In this document: piece after piece, positions 7,529 through 17,003 of the stretch
Layout of the letters: every line of letters starts with the position of its first letter
Numbering within the stretch: the stretch's first letter is position 1
Notes under the pieces: model-generated
What the model was told of the DNA's origin: nothing
Database searches by the model: none
Seen by the model: the letters and a program-made list of their open reading frames with translations, nothing else
Translations under genes and position numbers: made by a program
Source of the DNA: Paraplanobispora siamensis
Lineage (GTDB): Bacteria; Actinomycetota; Actinomycetes; Streptosporangiales; Streptosporangiaceae
Length of the DNA stretch: 64,000 nucleotides
Direction of reading: 5' to 3'
Assembly: GCF_016863175.1 (NCBI RefSeq)
Contig: NZ_BOOJ01000033.1
Span: forward strand, 1-64,000

Positions 7529-9748
7529 TCAGCGGGGGAGGAACAGCGCGACCTCGCGGCCGAAACCGGCGAGCAGCCCGCCGTCCGGGGCCGGGACGAG
7601 CGGACCCACCGGCAGGGGGAACGTCAGCTCGGCCCCGGCCGGGCGGCCGTCCGGCAGCTCCAGGATCCGCACGGTCTCCCCCTGGCCGGTGACGGCGACG
7701 GGCCGCCCGTCCACCACCGCGGTGGCCAGGGTTCGCGCCGGGACGCCGGTCAGAGGCTCGCCCAGCGGCCGCGCGTCCGCGAGGTCCCACAGGCGGAGTA
7801 CGGCGTCGCGGCTCCCGGTGACGGCCACCGGGCGCCCGTCCACGACCGCGGTGGCGATCGCGGTCACCCAGTCGCCGTGACCGGTCAGCGGGTCACCCGT
7901 CTGGCGGCCCGCCTCCAGGTCCCAGATCCGCACCGTCTTGTCCCAGCCTCCGGTGACGGCCACCGGGCGCCCGTCCACGATCGCGGCGGCGACCGCCGTC
8001 ACCCGGCCGGTGTGACCGGTCAGCGGGTCACCCGCCTGACGGCCCGCCTCCAGGTCCCACACCCGCACCGTGCGGTCGGCGCCCGCGGTCACGACGACGG
8101 GACGTCCGTTCACAACCGCGGTGGCGATCGCCAGCACCCGGCCGGTGTGCCCGGTCAGCGGATCGCCCGCCCGGCGGCCGTCGAGGAGGTCCCACACGTT
8201 CACGGCGGAGTCCGCGTCGACGGTGACGACGACGGACCGCCCGCCCAGCACGGCCGTGGCCAGCACCGCTGTCTCCTCCCCGAAGCCGCCCAGCGGCGGG
8301 CCGGCCTCCCGGCCGGTGCCGAGGTCCCAGGTGCGCACGGTGTGGTCGGCGCCCGCGGTGACGGCGACCGGCCGCCCGTCCAGCACCGCGGTGGCGGCCG
8401 CCAGGACCGGGCCGGTGTGCCCGGCGCGTCCTGAGCCGGTGGAGCGCGCTCCGGCGTGCCCGGATCGGGTACGGCCGGGCTCGGCGATGCCCTGTCCGGC
8501 GGGCTCAGGTCCGGTACGGCCGGGCCCGGCGTGGTGGGCCTCGGACAGGTCCCAGATGCGCACCGTGCGATCCGCGCCGGCGGTGAGGGCGAGGGGCCGC
8601 CCGTCCACGACCGCGGCGGCCACCGACCACACGTGATCGGTGTGGCCGGTCAGCGGTTCGCCGAGTTGGGAGCCCGTCTCCAGGTCCCAGATGCGCACCG
8701 TGCGATCCGCGCCCGCGGTGACGGCGAGGGGCCGCCCGTCCACGACGACGGAGGCCACCGCCAGGACCGGTCCTTCGTGACCGGACAGCCGGTGCCGCAG
8801 CCACAGCGCGGCACGCGCGTCCGGGTTCCGGGCCGGGCCCCGGGCGAACGAACCGCCGGGCTCCAGCAGCCAGACGCCGACAGTCCCGTCGGTGCCCGCG
8901 GTGAGGGCGACCGGCTCGCCGCCCACCACCGCCGCGGTCACCGCCCCCACGGAACCGGTCTGCACGGGGTGGGCCGTACCGACCTCTCCCACCTTGCGGT
9001 GGGTGCGCAGGTCCCACACGCGCACGATGTCGTCGCGCCCGGCGGTCACGGCGATCGGGCGATCGGCGAGCACGGCCGTGGCCACCGCGGAGACCCCGTC
9101 CCTGTGCGCCGACAGCGGCTTGCGGAAGTCCTCGCCCGAGGTCAGGTCCACCAGCGAGAGGCGCCCGTCGTCGCCTCCGGTGACCGCGACGGGCCGCCCG
9201 TTCACGGTCGCGGTGGAGATCGTCACCGCCTCGGAGGTCACGGACGATATCGGATCGGTCCGGCCGTACAGCGGTTCACCCAGCTGGAGACCCGTCTCCA
9301 GGTCCCAGATCCGCACCGTCTTGTCGGAGCCGCCGGTGACCGCGACGGGCCGCCCGTCCACGGTCCCGGCGGCGACCGTGCGGACCGGGCCGTCGTGGCC
9401 GGTCAGCACGCGCAGGAGCCGGTGGTCGAGCAGCGAACCGCTCGCCCAGGCGACCGTCCATCCGGGGGCGGGGCTGCCGGGCAGGTCCACGGCCGCGAAC
9501 CCGGCGGCCAGCTCCCGGTCCCCGAACCGGGCGGCGTCGACGGCCAGCACCTGCCGCCGCCGGGCCGGGTCCATGTCACGGTGCGTCCCGGCCGAGGCCC
9601 GGTACACCGCGGCGACGAGCCGCGCCCGTGGCCCCGGCGCCGCCTCCAGCGCCGCCAGCACCCGGTCCGGGTCCGCGGACACCACGAACGCCAGATCAGG
9701 TGATGACATGTCTGGGTTTTCGAGCCGTTCCCCCGCTATTTCTGGCAT
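7529..9748 (-). CDS. Large WD40-repeat protein
   Basis: About 739 residues from the ATG at 9748; an ATG at 9709 is also possible, and neither has a strong ribosome site. Residues 1-110 form a helical head (SADPDRVLAALEAAPGPRARLVAAVYRAS). The rest is a run of about 13 WD40 blades with the recurrent phrase VDGRPVAVTGGxDKTVRIWDLExGxQxGxPLTGHT. Many blades are nearly identical in DNA, implying recent internal duplication. Around residue 400 a blade is interrupted by a Gly/Arg/Pro tract of repeated GPGRT-like units. This style occurs in actinomycete propellers of unknown scaffolding role. No enzyme or kinase domain is attached. Confidence 0.88.
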   Translation of the reverse strand: MPEIAGERLENPDMSSPDLAFVVSADPDRVLAALEAAPGPRARLVAAVYRASAGTHRDMDPARRRQVLAVDAARFGDRELAAGFAAVDLPGSPAPGWTVAWASGSLLDHRLLRVLTGHDGPVRTVAAGTVDGRPVAVTGGSDKTVRIWDLETGLQLGEPLYGRTDPISSVTSEAVTISTATVNGRPVAVTGGDDGRLSLVDLTSGEDFRKPLSAHRDGVSAVATAVLADRPIAVTAGRDDIVRVWDLRTHRKVGEVGTAHPVQTGSVGAVTAAVVGGEPVALTAGTDGTVGVWLLEPGGSFARGPARNPDARAALWLRHRLSGHEGPVLAVASVVVDGRPLAVTAGADRTVRIWDLETGSQLGEPLTGHTDHVWSVAAAVVDGRPLALTAGADRTVRIWDLSEAHHAGPGRTGPEPAGQGIAEPGRTRSGHAGARSTGSGRAGHTGPVLAAATAVLDGRPVAVTAGADHTVRTWDLGTGREAGPPLGGFGEETAVLATAVLGGRSVVVTVDADSAVNVWDLLDGRRAGDPLTGHTGRVLAIATAVVNGRPVVVTAGADRTVRVWDLEAGRQAGDPLTGHTGRVTAVAAAIVDGRPVAVTGGWDKTVRIWDLEAGRQTGDPLTGHGDWVTAIATAVVDGRPVAVTGSRDAVLRLWDLADARPLGEPLTGVPARTLATAVVDGRPVAVTGQGETVRILELPDGRPAGAELTFPLPVGPLVPAPDGGLLAGFGREVALFLPR

Positions 9749-9789
9749 GCCGGAAGGGTAGCCGTACCCCCGAGGATCGGCTTCCAAGG

Positions 9790-9855
9790 CCGCGCAGCCG
9801 TCCAGAGCGCCGCGCAGCCGTCCAGAGCGCCGGGCCGCTGTTCAGAGCGCCGCCT
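9790..9855. repeat. Tandem repeat at the 3' end of the AfsR-like gene
   Basis: Copies of GCCGTCCAGAGCGCCG recur at about 18-20 bp spacing. The copy nearest the gene, with GTTCAGAGCGCCG, contains its stop codon on the minus strand. Another case of a gene end being duplicated downstream. Confidence 0.8.
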
Positions 9856-12800
9856 GGCAGCGGGCGGCCAGGTCCCTGGCCGTGGCGGTCGGGGCCAGCC
9901 ATCCGGCCGCGGGCGCGGCGGCGAGCACGGGATCCAGCACGCGCAGCGCCTCGCGCGGCGCACCGCGGGCGAGCCAGGCCCGCGCCACGGACACGTAGGC
10001 GTCCGTGCCCTGCAGCCAGGCCGCGCCGGGCGGCGCCTGGATCGCGCGGAGCATCGCGTGGGCCTCCTCCAGAAGCGCGCGGGAGCCGGTCGCCTCCGCC
10101 ATCGGCGCCAGGCAGCGCAACCGGTACGCCTGCGTGTCGGGCGGCGCGCAGTCCTCCAGGCCGCGCTCCAGGATCGCGGCGGCCTCGCGGGTCTCACCGA
10201 TCTCGATCAGGGTGGTCGCGTGCATGCCCAGGGCCGCGGCGCTCCACCAGGCGTGCGAGTCCAGGTCGAGCGACTGACGGCCGTAACGGACCGCGTCGTC
10301 GTGACGGCCCCGCAGCCGGGCGACCCAGCCCAGGTGGGCGACGTACCACTTCTCGTAACCGGTGTAGCCGCTGCGCCGGTTGACGGCCAGCGCCTCCGAT
10401 ATCCGGGCCGTCGCCTCGTCCCACGCTCCGGTCGCGGCCGCGGGCAGCGCGGACTCGAAGACGCACCACTGCAGCAGCCACAGGTCGCCGAGCCGCCGCA
10501 GCAACGGCTCCAGCTCGCCGATCAGGCGGCCGAGCGCGGGCATCTCGCCCAGGTGGGCGTGGGCCGTCTTCAGCCCGTCCAGGGCGGCGGCGCGGGCGTG
10601 GTCGTCGCCGGACTGCCGCGCCGTGAGCAGCGCCCGTTCGCCGTAGGCGAGCGCGTCGGCGAGCAGCAGCCGGTTGCTGCTGACCACGGCCAGCCAGCCG
10701 AGCAGGTGGGCCTCGGCGCCGTGGTCGCCCAGCAGCGTCGCGTGCCGGAGCGCGGCCAGCAGGTGCGCGGCCCCCTCGTCGACGGACCGCCCGACCCCGG
10801 CCCAGGCCGCGCCGCCGAGCTGGCGCAGCGCGTTCATCTCCAGCCGGCGGTCACCGGTGACCCGGGCCAGTTCCACCGCGGCCTCGTGGTCGACGAGCGC
10901 CTCCTCGTACCGGAAGGCCATCTCGTTGACCCGGCCCCGGTGCAGGTGCGCCTGGCCCCGCAGCTCGGGGTCGGCCGCCCGGGTCGCCGCGTCGAGCGCG
11001 AGGTCCAGCAGGTCCTTGGCGTCGTCGACCGCGTACCCGGCCATGGCGCGCTGCCCCGCGGTGAGCCAGCCGCGGGCGGCCCTCGGCCAGTCCTCCGCGG
11101 CGGCGCTGTGCCGGGCGACGGCCTCCGGGTTGCCGGCCAGCAGATCGGCCGCGGCACGGTGGTAGGCGGTCCGGGTCGGTGCGGGGACGTCGTCGTACAG
11201 GATCTCCTGGACCAGGTCGTTGGCGAACTCGTAGACCCGGCCGGTGACGACGCTCAGCCGGGCGGCGAGGAGCCGCTCGCAGCGGCGGGCCGCCTCCCGG
11301 ACCCCGATGCCGAGCAGGCCCGCCACCGTCTCCGGGGAGAACGACGGCCCGAGGACCGCCGCGGCGCGCAGCAGCTCCTCGGCCGGTCCGCCCGCGCGCC
11401 GTACCCGGGCCAGCACGCTGGTCCGCAGCGACGCGGGGATGCCCGGCTCGCCCGTCGCCAGCGCCCGCAACGTCTCGGCCACGAACAACGGGTGGCCCCG
11501 GGTGCGCTCCCCGATCTGACCGGCCAGCTCCGCGTGTCCCGCCGCGGCGGCCAGCCGGGCGACGGCGGCCGGGTCCAGCGGCCCGATCTCGACCTGCTCG
11601 GCGACCTCTCCCAGCAGGTCCAGGACGGTCCGGCCCTCCTCGGCCCGTACGGTCGCCAGCGCGAGCAGCCGGCCGGGCCCCGAGCGGGCCGCCAGATAGT
11701 GCAGCAGCTCGACCGTGGCCATGCTGGCGTGGTGCAGGTCGTCCAGGACCAGCAGCACCGGCTGGCGGGCGCACATGCGCCGCAGGAACAGGGCGATCGC
11801 CTCGTAGGTCCGGCGGCGCTCCGTCTCCGGGCTGGCGTGCTCGGCCGCCGCGCCGGGGAGCGCGGCGGCGACGTCGGGCACCAGCCGGGCCAGCGCGGCG
11901 GCCCGGTCGCCCGCCGCCTCCCGCAGCTCGGCGGCCGACAGCCCACCGGCGAGCTGCGTCAGCAACTCGGTGAACGGCTGGAGGAACAGGGAGCGTTCCA
12001 CCTCGAAACAGCGCGTCGAGACCACCCGGCCGCCGGCGGCGAGTGCGATCCTGGTCGCCTGCCCGGCCAGGCTCGTCTTGCCGATGCCCGCCTCGCCGGT
12101 GAGCAGCACCAGCCGCGGACGGCCGCGCACCGCCTCCTCCCAGGCGGCGGCCAACCGCGCCAGCTCGGCCTCGCGGCCGGTGAACCCGGCTTCGGGGCCG
12201 GCGGGAGCGGCCTCGCCGTAGACCGGCCCAGGAGCCGGTCGTTCCCGCAGGATGGCCTCGTGCAGGTCGCGCGTGGCGCGGGCGGGATCGGCGCCGAGCT
12301 CCTCGGCGAGCGTGCTCCGCAGTCTCTCGTACGCCGCCAGCGCCCGGCCCGCCTCCCCGGCGGCCTCGTGCGCGCGCATCAGCAGCCGGTGGGCGGCCTC
12401 GTCGAGCGGATCGGCGCGGATCGCGGCCTCGGCCGCCGCGACGGCCTCGGCCGGGTTCCTGGTCTGCAGCGCGGCCTCGGCCGCCGCGTGCCTGGCCCGG
12501 CGCAGCAGCTCCGCCTGGGAGGTGCGGGCGGGCTCGGCCCACAGCGCGTCGGGCTGGTCCGCCAGCACCCCCGCCGCCGCCAGCATGTCCGCCGCGCCAC
12601 GCGCGGCGGCCAGCGCGAGCGCGGGCTCCCCGCCGGTGAGCCGCGTCTCGGCCTCGCCGGCCAGGGCCGCCGCCCGGTCCAGGTCGACGGCGACGCGGGG
12701 GCCGAGCCGGTAACCGCCGCGCCCCCCGACGATCACATCGGGGCCGAACGTCATGCGCAACCGGCTGACCAACGTGGCCAGGTTCTGCGCCGGCCGCGAG

Positions 12801-12991
12801 GGCGGGGCGCCGTCCCACAGCACCTCGGCGATGCCGTCGGCGGGGACCAGCCGGCCGCGCCGTACCGCGAGCAGGGCCAGCAGCGTGCGCGCCTGGCGGC
12901 TGCCCACCGCGGCGGACGGCAGGACCGCGCCGGCGCGGCTGACGGCCAGGGTCCCCACCAGCCGCAGTTCGATCTCGTCGTCCACGCCCAC
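9842..12991 (-). CDS. AfsR/SARP-like regulator with ATPase and TPR domains
   Basis: About 1049 residues; the GTG at 12991 is chosen and a TTG at 13024 would add eleven residues. Order: OmpR-type winged helix (residues about 5-95, SRQARTLLALLAVRRGRLVPADGIAEVLWDG), bacterial transcriptional activator domain (about 100-250), an AAA/NACHT-like ATPase with Walker A GEAGIGKTS near residue 310 and Walker B LLVLDDLHHAS, then a long TPR-rich tail. This is the architecture of AfsR-type antibiotic and secondary-metabolism activators, which bind direct repeats near -35 sites. It is divergent from the methyltransferase and hydrolase-glycosyltransferase pair and could control them. Confidence 0.9.
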   Translation of the reverse strand: MGVDDEIELRLVGTLAVSRAGAVLPSAAVGSRQARTLLALLAVRRGRLVPADGIAEVLWDGAPPSRPAQNLATLVSRLRMTFGPDVIVGGRGGYRLGPRVAVDLDRAAALAGEAETRLTGGEPALALAAARGAADMLAAAGVLADQPDALWAEPARTSQAELLRRARHAAAEAALQTRNPAEAVAAAEAAIRADPLDEAAHRLLMRAHEAAGEAGRALAAYERLRSTLAEELGADPARATRDLHEAILRERPAPGPVYGEAAPAGPEAGFTGREAELARLAAAWEEAVRGRPRLVLLTGEAGIGKTSLAGQATRIALAAGGRVVSTRCFEVERSLFLQPFTELLTQLAGGLSAAELREAAGDRAAALARLVPDVAAALPGAAAEHASPETERRRTYEAIALFLRRMCARQPVLLVLDDLHHASMATVELLHYLAARSGPGRLLALATVRAEEGRTVLDLLGEVAEQVEIGPLDPAAVARLAAAAGHAELAGQIGERTRGHPLFVAETLRALATGEPGIPASLRTSVLARVRRAGGPAEELLRAAAVLGPSFSPETVAGLLGIGVREAARRCERLLAARLSVVTGRVYEFANDLVQEILYDDVPAPTRTAYHRAAADLLAGNPEAVARHSAAAEDWPRAARGWLTAGQRAMAGYAVDDAKDLLDLALDAATRAADPELRGQAHLHRGRVNEMAFRYEEALVDHEAAVELARVTGDRRLEMNALRQLGGAAWAGVGRSVDEGAAHLLAALRHATLLGDHGAEAHLLGWLAVVSSNRLLLADALAYGERALLTARQSGDDHARAAALDGLKTAHAHLGEMPALGRLIGELEPLLRRLGDLWLLQWCVFESALPAAATGAWDEATARISEALAVNRRSGYTGYEKWYVAHLGWVARLRGRHDDAVRYGRQSLDLDSHAWWSAAALGMHATTLIEIGETREAAAILERGLEDCAPPDTQAYRLRCLAPMAEATGSRALLEEAHAMLRAIQAPPGAAWLQGTDAYVSVARAWLARGAPREALRVLDPVLAAAPAAGWLAPTATARDLAARCQAAL

Positions 12992-13042
12992 AAGTTTTGC
13001 CTTGGCTCTGCAACGTTCCTGCAACGGTTCCGAGGAATCTGG

Positions 13043-13094
13043 GGTGATCCACAGCGACCCGCGGCGATCCGCTGTGATTCACGGCGATCCGCGG
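13043..13094. repeat. Direct repeats in the AfsR-methyltransferase gap
   Basis: Near-identical 20-mers begin at about 13043 (GTGATCCACAGCGACCCGCG) and 13072 (GTGATTCACGGCGATCCGCG) with related CGGCGATCCGC units between and after. Direct repeats are the usual binding pattern of SARP/AfsR wHTH domains, so these may be its operator. The repeats end just before the methyltransferase ribosome site. Confidence 0.5.
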
Positions 13095-13121
13095 TGAAAC
13101 CGGACAGAGAGGAGATCGATC

Positions 13122-14177
13122 ATGGCGGTCGATCAGGACAAGCTCATGGAGTTCCTGCTCAAGTTCGTCGGCGACGTGGGCGCCACGATGGCCGCGGGCA
13201 ACGTGCTCGTCGGCGATCGGCTGGGTCTGTACCGCGCCCTGACGGGCGGGCCGCTCCGGCCGGAGGCGCTCGCCGAGCGGACTGGCACCCACCCCCGGTA
13301 CGTGGAGGAGTGGCTGCGCGGCCAGGCCGCCGGCGGCTACGTGGAGTACGACGTCGAGAGCGGGACCTACGGGCTCACCGAGGAGCAGGCGTTCGCGCTG
13401 ACCGACCCGGACGGCGCGGTGTTCGCCCCCGGGGCCTTCCAGCTCGCCGCCGGCGCGCTGCGGGCCCAGGAGCAGATCATCGAGGCGTTCCGCACCGGTG
13501 GCGGCGTCGGCTGGCACGAGCACGACCCCGACGTGTTCACCGGCTGCGAGCGGTTCTTCCGCCCGGGGTACGCCGCCAATCTGACCACGACCTGGATCCC
13601 CGCCCTGGACGGCGTGGAGGACAGGCTCCGCGCCGGGGCCCGGGTGGCCGACGTCGGCTGCGGGCACGGCGCGTCCACGGTGCTGATGGCGCAGGCCTAC
13701 CCCGCCTCCGTCTTCGTCGGCTCCGACTACCACGCCGGCTCGGTCAAGCAGGCCGAGATCCGGGCGGCCGACGCGGGACTGAACGGCCGGGTCAGCTTCG
13801 AGACCGCCTCCGCGCAGACGTTCGGCGGCGGGCCGTACGACCTGGTCACCTCCTTCGACTGCCTGCACGACATGGGCGACCCGCTCGGCGCGGCCCGGCA
13901 CATCCGGGAGTCGCTGGCCCCCGACGGCACCTGGATGGTGGTCGAGCCCGCGGCGGGCGACAGCGTCGCCGCCAACCTCAACCCGGTCGGGCGGGTCTAC
14001 TACTCCTTCTCGACCTTCCTGTGCGTGCCCAACGCGATGTCGCAGACCGGCGGGTACGCCCTGGGCGCGCAGGCGGGCGAGGCCCCGATCCGCAGACTCG
14101 CCTCCGACGCGGGATTCACCCGTTTCCGGAAGGTGGCGGAGAATCCGTTCAACATGGTGTACGAGGCGCGTCCCTGA
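13122..14177 (+). CDS. SAM-dependent class I methyltransferase with N-terminal winged helix
   Basis: 351 residues. Residues 20-100 form a dimerising winged-helix domain (LGLYRALTGGPLRPEALAERTGTHPRYVEEWLRGQAAGGYV). Residues 170-300 form a Rossmann methyltransferase domain: motif I VADVGCGHG at 175-183, acidic loop GSDYH, motif IV DLVTSFDCLHDM, and a post-I region with PDGTWMVVEP. This matches the Rv2258c-like group rather than classical plant-type O-methyltransferases. AGAGAGGAG precedes the ATG. The downstream fused hydrolase-glycosyltransferase starts 11 bp later, so the two probably modify the same small molecule. Confidence 0.88.
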   Translation: MAVDQDKLMEFLLKFVGDVGATMAAGNVLVGDRLGLYRALTGGPLRPEALAERTGTHPRYVEEWLRGQAAGGYVEYDVESGTYGLTEEQAFALTDPDGAVFAPGAFQLAAGALRAQEQIIEAFRTGGGVGWHEHDPDVFTGCERFFRPGYAANLTTTWIPALDGVEDRLRAGARVADVGCGHGASTVLMAQAYPASVFVGSDYHAGSVKQAEIRAADAGLNGRVSFETASAQTFGGGPYDLVTSFDCLHDMGDPLGAARHIRESLAPDGTWMVVEPAAGDSVAANLNPVGRVYYSFSTFLCVPNAMSQTGGYALGAQAGEAPIRRLASDAGFTRFRKVAENPFNMVYEARP

Positions 14178-14188
14178 AAGGCCCGGCC

Positions 14189-16315
14189 ATGAAGGCGAGA
14201 CAGGCGGACTCCGAAGGCTTCGTCGAGCACGGCGGAGTGAAGATCCATTACGAGGTGCACGGCGCCGGCGGGCCCACGATCCTGCTCCTGCCGACCTGGA
14301 CGATCGTGCACAAGCAGATATGGAAGATGCAGATCGCCTTCCTGGCCCGGCATCACCGGGTGGTGCTCTACGACGGTCCGGGCAACGGACGCTCGGACCG
14401 GCCGCTCGCGCCCGAGGCCTACGGGCACCGGGCGCAGGCCGGCTACGCGCTGGCGGTCCTGGACGCCACGGGCACCGATCGGGCGGTGGTCGCGGGGCTG
14501 TCCAGGGCCGCGAACTGGGCGCTCGAACTGGCGGCCGAGCATCCCGGGCGGGTGCTCGGGATCATCGCGATCGGCCCCGCCGTGCCGCTCGTGCCGTACG
14601 GCCCGCCGAATCTGGACGGGCCGCCGCCCGAGCTGGAGCCCTCGGGGGTACGGCAGGGCCGCCGCGATCCGGTGACGCACTGGGGCAAGTACAACCGGCG
14701 CTACTGGATGGACAACCACGAGGACTTCCTCTGGTTCTTCTTCGGCCAGTGCTTCCCCGAGCCCCACTCCACCAAGGCGATCGAGGACGGCGTGGCGTGG
14801 GGCCTGGAGACCACCGGCGAGGTGCTGGTCGCCGAGAGCCTGGCGGAGCGCCCGGACCGGGACACGGTCCTGGACTGGTGCGCCCGCCTCACCGGCCCCC
14901 TGCTGGTGATCCACGGCGACCGCGACCGGGTCGTCCCGCTGCAGTGCGGCGAGGCGCTCGCGGAACTGGCCGGCGGACGGCTGGAGATCCTCGACGGCGG
15001 CGGCCACGTGCCCCAGGCCCGCGATCCGGTCCGGGTGAACCTGCTCATCCGCGACTTCGCCGCGCGGTTCGCCCCGCCGCGGCCGCGGCGGACCTGGAGC
15101 CGGTGGAACCGCAGGCCGCGCCGGGTGCTGTACCTGTGCTCCCCGATCGGGCTCGGGCACGCCCGGCGGGACGTGGCGATAGCCCGTGAGCTGCGCGCCC
15201 TCCATCCGGACGTGCGGATCGACTGGCTCGCGCAGGACCCGGTCACCCGGGCGCTGGAGGCGGCGGGGGAGCGGGTGCACCCCGCGAGCCGCCTGCTGGC
15301 CTGCGAGTCCGCGCACATCGAGAACGAGGCGGGCGAGCACGACCTGCACTGCTTCCAGGCGCTGCGGCGGATGGACGAGATCCTGCTGGCCAACTTCATG
15401 GTCTTCCACGACGTCGTGCGGGACGAGCCGTACGACCTGGTGATCGGGGACGAGGCCTGGGAGGTCGACCACTTCCTGTACGAGAACCCCGAGCTGAAGC
15501 GGTTCGCCTACGCCTGGCTCACCGACTTCGTGGGCATCCTGCCCATGCCGTCCGGCGGCGAGCGGGAGGAACTGGTCGCCGCGGACTACAACGCCGAGAT
15601 GATCAGGCGGGTCGAGCGCTTCCCCCGCCTGCGCGACCGCGCCGTGTTCGTCGGCGACCCCGAGGACGTGGTCGGGGGCGGCTTCGGCCCGGGACTGCCG
15701 TCGATCCGCGAGTGGACCGAGGCCCACTACGACTTCGCCGGGTACGTCACCGGCTTCGACCCGGCCGCGCACACCGACCGGGAGGCGCTGCGCGCCGAGC
15801 TCGGCTACCGGCCGGGTGAACCCGTGTGCCTGGTGAGCGCCGGGGGCTCCGGCGTCGGCGGCGACCTCCTGGGGCGGGTCGCGGCCGCGTTCCCCGAGGC
15901 CGCCCGGCGGGTGCCCGGCCTGCGCATGATCGTGGTCGCCGGGCCGCGGACCGACCCGTCCCGGCTGCCGTCGCACCCCGGCCTGGAGGTGCGCTCGTGG
16001 GTCCCCGACCTGCACCGCCACCTGGCCGCCTGCGACCTGGCCGTGGTCCAGGGAGGGCTGACGACCTGCATGGAGCTGACCGCGGCCGGGCGGCCGTTCG
16101 TCTACGTCCCGCTCCGCGGCCACTTCGAGCAGCAGTTCCACGTCGCCCACCGGCTGCGCCGCCACGGCGCCGGGCTCCGGCTGGACTACGCCGGCCTCGA
16201 CCCCGGGCTCATCGCCGAGACCGTCGCCACCGAGATCGGCCGGCCGGTCGACTACCGGCCCGTCGCGGGCGACGGGGCCGCGCGCGCCGCCGCGCTCCTG
16301 GCCCCGCTGCTGTGA
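14189..16315 (+). CDS. Fused alpha/beta-hydrolase and GT-B glycosyltransferase
   Basis: 708 residues from ATG 14189 with GAAAGG upstream. Residues 10-300 are an alpha/beta hydrolase: GPGNGRSDRP loop, nucleophile elbow VAGLSRAAN with Ser105 (GxSxA instead of GxSxG), acid HGDRDRVVP (Asp244/246) and His273 in GGGHVPQ. Residues 315-708 are a GT-B glycosyltransferase of the MGT/MurG style: VLYLCSPIGLGHARRD at the start, VSAGGSGVGGDLL, then VQGGLTTCMELTAAGRPFVYVPLRGHFEQQ in the donor-sugar region. One open frame with no stop joins them through an Arg/Pro linker (PPRPRRTWSRWNRRPRR). It probably acts with the methyltransferase upstream on a lipid or polyketide-like product; substrate unknown. Confidence 0.85.
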   Translation: MKARQADSEGFVEHGGVKIHYEVHGAGGPTILLLPTWTIVHKQIWKMQIAFLARHHRVVLYDGPGNGRSDRPLAPEAYGHRAQAGYALAVLDATGTDRAVVAGLSRAANWALELAAEHPGRVLGIIAIGPAVPLVPYGPPNLDGPPPELEPSGVRQGRRDPVTHWGKYNRRYWMDNHEDFLWFFFGQCFPEPHSTKAIEDGVAWGLETTGEVLVAESLAERPDRDTVLDWCARLTGPLLVIHGDRDRVVPLQCGEALAELAGGRLEILDGGGHVPQARDPVRVNLLIRDFAARFAPPRPRRTWSRWNRRPRRVLYLCSPIGLGHARRDVAIARELRALHPDVRIDWLAQDPVTRALEAAGERVHPASRLLACESAHIENEAGEHDLHCFQALRRMDEILLANFMVFHDVVRDEPYDLVIGDEAWEVDHFLYENPELKRFAYAWLTDFVGILPMPSGGEREELVAADYNAEMIRRVERFPRLRDRAVFVGDPEDVVGGGFGPGLPSIREWTEAHYDFAGYVTGFDPAAHTDREALRAELGYRPGEPVCLVSAGGSGVGGDLLGRVAAAFPEAARRVPGLRMIVVAGPRTDPSRLPSHPGLEVRSWVPDLHRHLAACDLAVVQGGLTTCMELTAAGRPFVYVPLRGHFEQQFHVAHRLRRHGAGLRLDYAGLDPGLIAETVATEIGRPVDYRPVAGDGAARAAALLAPLL

Positions 16316-16349
16316 CCGGCTGCCCGGCGACCGGCTGCTCGACGCCCGG

Positions 16350-17003
16350 TCATTCGACGATGCCGGCGCGGAAGGCGGCGATGGCCAGCTGCACGCGGTT
16401 GGTGACGGAGAGCTTGTCGAACAGGCGAGTGATGTGGCTCTTCACCGTCGCCTCGCTCATGTGCAGACGGGCGGCGATGTCGGCGTTGGTGTGACCGAGG
16501 CCGACCTCGGTCAGCACCTCCCGTTCCCGCTCGGTCAGATCCCGGAGCCGGTCGAGGGCCTCGCGGCGGCGGCGCGTGCGGTCCTCGGCGGTGAGGCGGT
16601 CGATGAGCCGGCGGGTGACCCCGGGGGAGAGCATCGAGTCGCCCGCCGCGGCGAGCCGTACGGCCCGCAGCAGGTCGTGCGGAGGGGTGTCCTTGAGCAG
16701 GAACCCCGTCGCCCCCGCCTCCAGGGCCCGGAAGACGGTGTCGTCGGCGTCGAAGGTGGTCAGGACGATCACCTCGGGCGGGCGCGGCCGGGCGCGGATC
16801 GCCGCGGTGGCGGCCAGCCCGTCGAGACCGGGCATGCGCACGTCCATGAGGACCACGTCCGGCCGGTCGCGGTCCACCGCCTCCAGCGCGGCCCGCCCGT
16901 CGGCGGCGTCGCCGACCACGGCCATGTCGCCGGCCGTCTCCAGGATCATGCGCAGGCCGACGCGTACGAGGGCCTCGTCGTCCACGAGCAGAACGGAGAT
17001 CAC
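16350..17003 (-). CDS. NarL/FixJ-type response regulator
   Basis: 217 residues. The start is a GTG at 17003 that overlaps the stop of the histidine-kinase gene by 4 bp. The receiver domain has the acidic pair DDE at 8-10, phospho-acceptor Asp54 in VVLMDVRMPG, a Thr in VLTTFD and Lys in FLLKDTPP. The LuxR-type HTH at 150-215 reads LTEREREVLTEVGLGHTNADIAARLHMSEATVKSHITRLFDKL. It would be phosphorylated by the adjacent kinase. Target genes are not shown by the sequence. Confidence 0.95.
   Translation of the reverse strand: MISVLLVDDEALVRVGLRMILETAGDMAVVGDAADGRAALEAVDRDRPDVVLMDVRMPGLDGLAATAAIRARPRPPEVIVLTTFDADDTVFRALEAGATGFLLKDTPPHDLLRAVRLAAAGDSMLSPGVTRRLIDRLTAEDRTRRRREALDRLRDLTEREREVLTEVGLGHTNADIAARLHMSEATVKSHITRLFDKLSVTNRVQLAIAAFRAGIVE

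Noticed and set aside
10058-14188. Very long open frame on the plus strand antisense to the AfsR-like gene
   Set aside because: It is the shadow of GC-rich coding on the other strand; composition is Arg/Gly/Pro/Gln-rich with no domain. Only its 3' part from 14189 is a real gene.
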